Source: Treponema sp. UBA1233 (GTDB lineage: Bacteria; Spirochaetota; Spirochaetia; Treponematales; Treponemataceae). Taken from it: a stretch of 5,928 bases of DNA. How positions within the stretch are numbered: the first letter of the stretch is position 1; the number at the start of each line of letters is the position of its first letter. Positions 5,713 to 5,928 of this stretch are shown one piece after another. The notes beneath the pieces are model-generated. The model did not search any database. It saw nothing but the letters and a program-made list of their open reading frames with translations, and was not told the DNA's origin. Both the position numbers and the translations under genes were made by a program. The stretch spans positions 45,085 through 51,012 of the forward strand of contig DBWR01000063.1 of assembly GCA_002309305.1 (NCBI GenBank), in the 5' to 3' direction.

Positions 5713-5928
5713 CTACAGATGAAGTACCCTCTCCTTGATTTCCTGGGTACGTCCCTGATTCCAGTATTGAGTTCCGATATAGCCACAGGTACGGCGTGCA
5801 ACATTCATGGTTGACTGATCGTGATTTCCGCAGTTGGGACATTCCCACACCAGCTTTCCGTCCGCATCGTTGATGATCTGAATCTCACCGGTGTATCCGC
5901 ATTTCTGGCAGTAGTCGCTCTTGGTGTT
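5713..5928 (-). CDS. nrdD: anaerobic (class III) ribonucleoside-triphosphate reductase, C-terminal end only
   Basis: The minus strand is open from the right edge to a TAG at 5715-5713, giving the last 71 residues; the rest of the gene is outside the window. Two zinc-binding CxxC pairs are visible: CQKC at fragment residues 7-10 and CPNC at 30-33. Next comes the glycyl-radical loop RRTCGYIGTQ, whose Gly (residue 49, codon at 5784-5782) carries the radical installed by NrdG. The end, ERVLHL, is typical of the family. NrdD reduces ribonucleoside triphosphates to deoxyribonucleotides under anoxia, and is destroyed by oxygen, which supports an anaerobic lifestyle. nrdG follows 27 bases downstream, presumably on the same transcript. 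This stretch is short but diagnostic. Any promoter lies beyond the window. Confidence 0.95.
   Translation of the reverse strand, partial: NTKSDYCQKCGYTGEIQIINDADGKLVWECPNCGNHDQSTMNVARRTCGYIGTQYWNQGRTQEIKERVLHL

Noticed and set aside
5582..5848. 88-codon minus-strand frame across the nrdD-nrdG junction
   Set aside because: It is out of frame with both nrdD and nrdG, whose diagnostic motifs are read in the other frames.

Overview
The window looks like chromosomal DNA from an anaerobic, host-associated spirochaete, most likely a gut, rumen or oral Treponema. This is an inference. It rests on an oxygen-sensitive class III ribonucleotide reductase, two lipoproteins with relaxed spirochaete-type lipoboxes, an M3 oligopeptidase, a membrane diguanylate cyclase, and moderate GC with A/T-rich promoters. 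No 16S or other marker is present to fix the genus. Gene density is very high: the longest non-coding stretch is about 100 bases, and there are no RNA genes, insertion sequences, CRISPR arrays or prophage signatures.

Layout from left to right. (1) The C-terminal two thirds of a PepF/M3-family zinc oligoendopeptidase (+) runs in from the left edge. (2) A two-gene leftward operon follows: a lipoprotein with two LEA14/WHy-like domains, then a six-helix membrane GGDEF diguanylate cyclase. The cyclase stop lies 3 bases from the convergent pepF stop. (3) A 99-base divergent intergenic region carries back-to-back promoter candidates. (4) A rightward 419-residue gene encodes a protein that I read as a highly divergent, stand-alone relative of the Wadjet nuclease subunit JetD. 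Its Toprim metal motif appears destroyed, and a Pro/Glu-rich linker sits in its middle. (5) A small rightward lipoprotein gene has a near-consensus sigma-70 promoter placed so that the predicted transcript starts at the ATG itself (leaderless). (6) A leftward nrdD-nrdG operon comes in from the right edge. Only the last 71 codons of nrdD are present, including the zinc ribbon and the glycyl-radical site. nrdG is complete, and its stop codon overlaps that of the small lipoprotein gene.

Functionally the window is a patchwork of short transcription units. NrdD and NrdG work together to make dNTPs without oxygen. The WHy lipoprotein and the cyclase are probably co-translated and may link an envelope component to c-di-GMP signalling. 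PepF degrades cytoplasmic peptides. The JetD-like gene is the least expected item: there is no JetA, JetB or JetC beside it, its acidic Toprim residues are replaced, and it has its own promoter.
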